Shown here piece by piece: positions 60,301 through 64,000 of a stretch of DNA of 64,000 bases (positions are counted from its first letter, which is position 1; each line of letters opens with the position of its first letter). The stretch is from Amblyomma americanum. Taxonomy: Eukaryota; Arthropoda; Arachnida; Ixodida; Ixodidae. The notes beneath the pieces are model-generated. The model made no database searches and had not been told where the DNA came from. It worked only from the letters and a program-made list of their open reading frames with translations. The stretch covers positions 158,333,124-158,397,123 of the forward strand of contig NC_135498.1 in the NCBI RefSeq assembly GCF_052857255.1, in the 5' to 3' direction. The position numbers and the translations under genes are program-made.

Positions 60301-61050
60301 GATGGCCCTAAAACAGCGATGCACGTTGGAAGTACCGTAGTACAGGGGAAATGGGAAAAAATAGCAAGATTGCCAAGTTATGTATCAATCTTCACTACCG
60401 AATGTTACGCAGTGTGTATGGCTGTGGGCAAAATAGTACATGAGAGCATCGAAAACAGTATAATATAAACAGATCCCCTCAGCCTACTCACAGTGCTGCA
60501 GTCAAGAAATGCAGTTGAACCTTTAGTAGGCCACATCATACACAGCACAGAAAGTCACAACACAAGGACATATGATAAGGTTCTGCTGGATCCCGAGCCA
60601 CGTCGGCATAGAGGGTAACGAGAGAGCAGACTCAGCAGCAGTAAAAGCTCAAAATGGTGAAATCAGAAATGTTAACATACCTTTCAAAGACTGCATGAAT
60701 TTCATACATAACAAATTAAAGAACAAATGGCAGAAAGAGAGGGATAATGAGCTGAACAACAAACTATACTTCATGAAGCCCACCTTGGGGGAATGGAAGT
60801 CATCCAGGCACCAGGAACGTTTCACCGAAGTAATCTTATGTCGCCTTCGCATAGAACACATACACTTGACACACAACTCACAACTACTTACTTACAAAGG
60901 AAGCCAAACCCGTTTGTGAAAGATGCGGCGACGATCTCACATTAAACCATATCTTATTTACATGTTCAAACCTAGAAAAGCTAAGAAAGAAGTATTTTAG
61001 TCAATTTTATAATCATTGCATTCTATTCCACCCAGCACTATCTTTTGAGT
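57398..61050 (+). pseudogene. LINE ORF2: endonuclease, RT, RNase H, zinc tail
   Basis: Endonuclease: MAFLIHWNGRGILNNYSDAT, ALCLQETNLG and SGGVAVVVQS, then after a frameshift near 57690 SIYLPP, YLVVGDFNAHSSFWGSEQTD and NPHGSDHFAVVI. RT: QTAPGPDEIHYEMLAHL, ASSYRPIALTSCLAKSFESV, HQSGFKKVCCTNDHLVRLEN, FYLEKAYDTTHRYGIL (the first catalytic Asp replaced by Tyr or Glu) and YSVYVDDLQISC (59398-59433). RNase H: YMEFYTDGPKTAMHVGSTVV (60284-60343) and FCWIPSHVGIEGNERADSAA (60581-60640). Tail: VCERCGDDLTLNHILFTCSN near 60914-60973. At least five frameshifts or stops. Confidence 0.86.
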
Positions 61051-61491
61051 GATAATGCAATTGTTGACATTTCTCATGTTTTTAACTTTTTACGAGGGGT
61101 TGGTTGTCTTAATGAACTTTGAATGGCTCACTTTTATGTGATACACCTCAGCCACATTCTCATTCCAGAGAAGAATGCCGAGGTTTCTATTTCATTGGTT
61201 GGGGGCCTCGACATACTTCCTCTGCAAAGGATGGCCACTGATGTTAAAAGCTTTTGTTATTGGCCATTTCGGAAAATTCTGCCTTTTACCTTCGCTAGAT
61301 GAACTGAAATAACATTTTAGGTCCTTTACACCACCGCTTCATTTCTGTCATATAAAATTCGGCACAAGACAATTTTCTACACATTGTGTTTGGCGCATGA
61401 TGACCTTAGCCTCCTATGTGCCATAAAACCCAACACAACACAACACAGAGGCCAGTTGGGGCACGCCACCGCTACGAGCAAGGTCACAGAG

Positions 61492-61640
61492 ATGCCTATT
61501 CTGCTGCAGGTTTTCCTGCTCTTGACGTTCCCCTGGGAATTCAGCAACGTCCTTTCGGCCGACTCCAACCAGGCTTTACCCTTCAGCGAGCCGGACTGCT
61601 GGTTTCCTGAACCCCACACGACGGACAGCCACGACACCAA
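61492..61640 (+). CDS. Candidate first exon with signal peptide, doubtful
   Basis: From ATG 61492 the frame encodes MPILLQVFLLLTFPWEFSNV and then LSADSNQALPFSEPDCWFPE, stopping after 50 codons. The N-terminus looks like a secretory signal peptide with possible cleavage after LSA. ACCAA followed by GTGAAT at 61641 could be a splice donor, so the TGA at 61642 would lie in the intron. That would fit a first exon of a small secreted protein, which ticks have in large numbers, but no second exon is evident to 64 kb and no transcript data exist here. It starts only 45 bases after the LINE tail. Chance is a serious alternative. Confidence 0.3.
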
Positions 61641-61649
61641 GTGAATGCT

Positions 61650-62984
61650 TTAAGATAATTCTACAGGATTCCGCATCTACCGTGCAAGTACTAATTTTCC
61701 CCAGGAATGTGCCTCTGACAACGGCTGCACCTCAGCACTGCTTTTGTTTGCTAGCTTAATGTGCGCAGGTAGAACTGTGCATTCGTTCCGCGTGAAATTT
61801 AAGCTATGTTCTACTTAGGATGAGCAATCTCCTCTCTTTTGCGCCGGATATACGTTTACATATTTGCGCAGTGCGATAACCCTGCAAGAATCGCAATGAA
61901 TGCGAGCACCAGCCTAGCGAACTCTTCATAGCCTGATTGTTGACACCGCGTCGGTCGGGATTTCTCGCTAATTGTAAAAGACTTTTTAAATTTCTCAAGT
62001 ACATGAACTTTAGTTGCTTTATCTTGATGTATGCCCTGTGCACATTTGCAATAATTAAAATGGCTTAAGGTGTTGTCCACAAGCGATGCTGACGACAACT
62101 CCCGGCCGCCTGCAGCTTTGGTCGGAAGTCTGGATCGCACCGCCTAACAGTGGCACTTCCCCGTTGATTTCTGCGCGTCCCAAGATGTAATAAACCGTCG
62201 ATTTCAGGTAACTTTTGCCAAAACTATGCTCGGTGATCATTTGCGTTTGGTAAAACTTGTGAACTGGCGCGCCAGAGTCGCCGAAATTGCACGTACGAAT
62301 CCCAAGGACTCGCGATAGGTCTACTTGCACCGCTGATGAACGTCGAAGGGTGAGGATATGAAACGTAGTAATAGTAATATGCATAAGGTATCTCATCGAT
62401 ATGAAGGCTTCGCATGGCTGCTGATGATGGTGCCGGCTGGTGCGTCAGCGACGGCATATATTTGCCGATCTCCCCACCGACCGCTGAGTCGCCGACGTAG
62501 CGTCAGGCCGATGTGCGCGTCGCCGTTCACACTACGTAAAATTATTGTGCTATGATGTCACTAATATTCCCTGATATTGTTCTCATGGTAGTACTTAATG
62601 AAGTACCGCGCTAGCGATGGGTCTAGATGATAAGAAAGAGCATTAAAAGACTCTTTGGAATTGAATAAAATATATTTTAAGTGTTTCGTACACCCAACAT
62701 TTTGCCCTGGCTGAACTTACATACAAAAAAACCCACAACAATCTTTTTATAGCTCGAAATTTGGTGTGTTAACCTCTTTAACTGTTATGTATTCCGAGCT
62801 CTCAATAAACTTAATGCCAGCCATGACAAGCACGTGAAGACAGATTCAACTCCCAAACACATTCCGACGGGGCCATTTTCGTTTCAAATCTGCTATCTGC
62901 AATCTCCGACCGGTTTATGAGCCTCGAAATATATTTAAAGCTTACTTCACCTCTTGCTTCATAAGCCAGCCACGCTAAAAATAT
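61650..62984. other. No recognised gene
   Basis: The minus frame 62396-62055 (113 codons) contains VLGIRTCNFGDSGAPVHKFY, which I cannot assign. No exon continuing the 61.5 kb frame is clear. Confidence 0.4.
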
Positions 62985-62989
62985 TCTTT

Positions 62990-63080
<91 letters not shown>
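62985..63080. repeat. Compound microsatellite (CT)n(TA)n
   Basis: TCTCTCT... to about 63008, then uninterrupted TA dinucleotides to 63080, roughly 36 units. The protein-like frame across it is an artefact. Confidence 0.97.
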
Positions 63081-63082
<2 letters not shown>

Positions 63083-63852
63083 GCGCGGCCATAGGGCTTC
63101 AATGGGTGTATCTAGGCTGGTAATGATGATTGCCACTACACACTATAAATCTAAATAATAGCCGTGCGCCCACAGTCTTATATTTTTGTACTTCTGGTTC
63201 TTCTGCTGCATGAACAGCAAATATTCGTCGCCGTGTTTTGAGACTTCAAATTAAAGTACTACTCCGCGAAGCCCCCACACTGCCATTCGTGTTTAACTCC
63301 AAAACACTCGCTTGAAGAACTATATCATATGCAGCGCATAGGGAAGCAATGCTAATACGGCGTGTGAGGTGCGTCATAACGGGCCTTTGTTCTCCATACT
63401 AGGCGAATTAAATCAGATTTTCTGCATGAATGGGCATGCATTCAATGAAAGTAAATGTAGCAGGAGGTCCCAACACCCAAGGATGAACAGGAGAACACAA
63501 GTTATAAAGGGCATAAAAATTTAATATAAATTCCAGGGATATAGGAATAGCATTAAGTACTGCAAAACTCTGTTAAACGTAGAAGCCAAAGTAATAATAA
63601 GAATCAACAATCATTTCAGCAGTATAAAAACGAATAAATAAATGAAAGAGATCACTCAAAATTTAAAAATAATGTATGCACTTACAGATATTTACGACAG
63701 CACTCTGCGTAACAGAACGCATTTTAGCCTGACTGAAGGAACAAATTTTGCTTGACCTAATCATGACTGCCAACAGCTAACTGCAGATATCGAATTTAAA
63801 GCGAATAAACAAACAGTGGGCACAATTAATAATGCGCTGATTTACTTTGAAA
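63081..63852. other. No recognised gene
   Basis: AT-rich, short frames only. Confidence 0.45.
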
Positions 63853-64000
63853 TGAGCCGCCGTGGTTGCGCAGTAGTTATGGTACTCGACTGCTGACGCG
63901 GGTGCGACGCGGGTGCGATCGCGGTTTCCGTGGTCGCATTTCGATGGGCTGGCGAAATGTTAGAGGCCCGTGTAATGTGCGATGTCAGTGCACGTTAATT
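63853..64000 (+). repeat. Ruka-like SINE, cut by the window end
   Basis: GAGCCGCCGTGGTTGCGCAG is the diverged head. CGACTGCTGACGCGGGTGCG, GTCGCATTTCGATGG, GAGGCCCGTGTAATGTGCGA and TGTCAGTGCACGTTAA follow the body of the copy at 20362-20597. GACGCGGGTGCG is doubled (GCGGGTGCGACGCGGGTGCG), just before the B-box position. The 3' end lies outside the window. Confidence 0.82.

Larger units (their letters stand above)
55510..61445 (+). mobile_element. I-clade LINE, nearly full length, decayed
   Basis: 5' leader (55510-56139), GC-rich with CACCTCTTTGGCCCCAGCTT and CGGCGAGGGTTAACCTTGGG, which I recall from tick LINE leaders. ORF1 is at 56140-57330, ORF2 (endonuclease, RT, RNase H, zinc tail) at about 57398-61050. 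The 3' end CCATAAAACCCAACACAACA ends in an (AACAC)n tail at 61428-61447. About 5.9 kb, the size expected of a complete element of this clade. A poly(C) run sits just 5' (55507-55518). Frameshifts and stops in both ORFs make it inactive. Confidence 0.85.

Noticed and set aside
62990..63080. CRISPR-like or satellite array
   Set aside because: Simple dinucleotide repeats without spacers; no CRISPR array exists anywhere in the window.
62811..63092. Frame encoding (IY)n repeats
   Set aside because: It is the translation of the TA microsatellite.

Overview
The window looks like intergenic nuclear DNA of a hard tick (Ixodida, probably a metastriate such as Rhipicephalus, Dermacentor, Hyalomma or Amblyomma). 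This is an inference. It rests on tRNA-derived SINEs of the Ruka type, on several non-LTR retrotransposon families that I recognise as typical of tick genomes, and on a eukaryotic layout with no operons, no long host ORFs and TA/CT microsatellites. I could not search any database.

Layout. 0.8-2.7 kb: two opposed CR1/jockey-like reverse transcriptase remnants. 4.5-5.5 kb: an interspersed repeat (repeat A) split by an I-clade LINE 3' end; an unsplit copy lies at 12.4-12.9 kb. 6.1-10.7 kb (minus): a nearly full-length, heavily decayed L1/Tx1-like LINE with a CCHC ORF1 and an endonuclease-RT ORF2. 11.0-12.4 kb: RNase H and tail of an I-clade LINE. 16.4-19.7 kb (minus) and 25.9-27.5 kb (plus): two defective copies of one Ty3/Gypsy family. 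20.4, 21.2 and 63.9 kb: Ruka-like SINEs. 29.0 and 13.2 kb: other tRNA-derived SINEs. 32.07-34.55 kb: a young non-coding LTR element with two 587-bp LTRs. 37.36-41.15 kb: a second Gypsy family whose pol frame is open except for one TAG. 41.3-42.4 kb: LINE C-terminus. 44.5 kb: a snapback hairpin. 45.3-47.3 kb: a possible terminal-inverted-repeat element. 48.8-49.3 kb: a TTAA-flanked piggyBac-type MITE. 49.9-51.7 kb: an I-clade LINE carrying an internal in-frame tandem duplication. 48.0-48.5 and 52.7-53.6 kb (minus): RTE-like LINE pieces. 55.5-61.45 kb: a nearly full-length I-clade LINE. 63.0 kb: a (CT)n(TA)n microsatellite.

The pieces do not form a pathway. They are a record of layered transposon insertion, with LINEs inside older repeats, deletions inside LTR elements and solo ends. 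I find no convincing multi-exon host gene. The best host-gene hint is a short signal-peptide-like reading frame at 61.5 kb. I see no wholly new biological system. The most informative items are the paired-LTR element, the piggyBac MITE, the one-stop Gypsy pol and the LINE tandem duplication.
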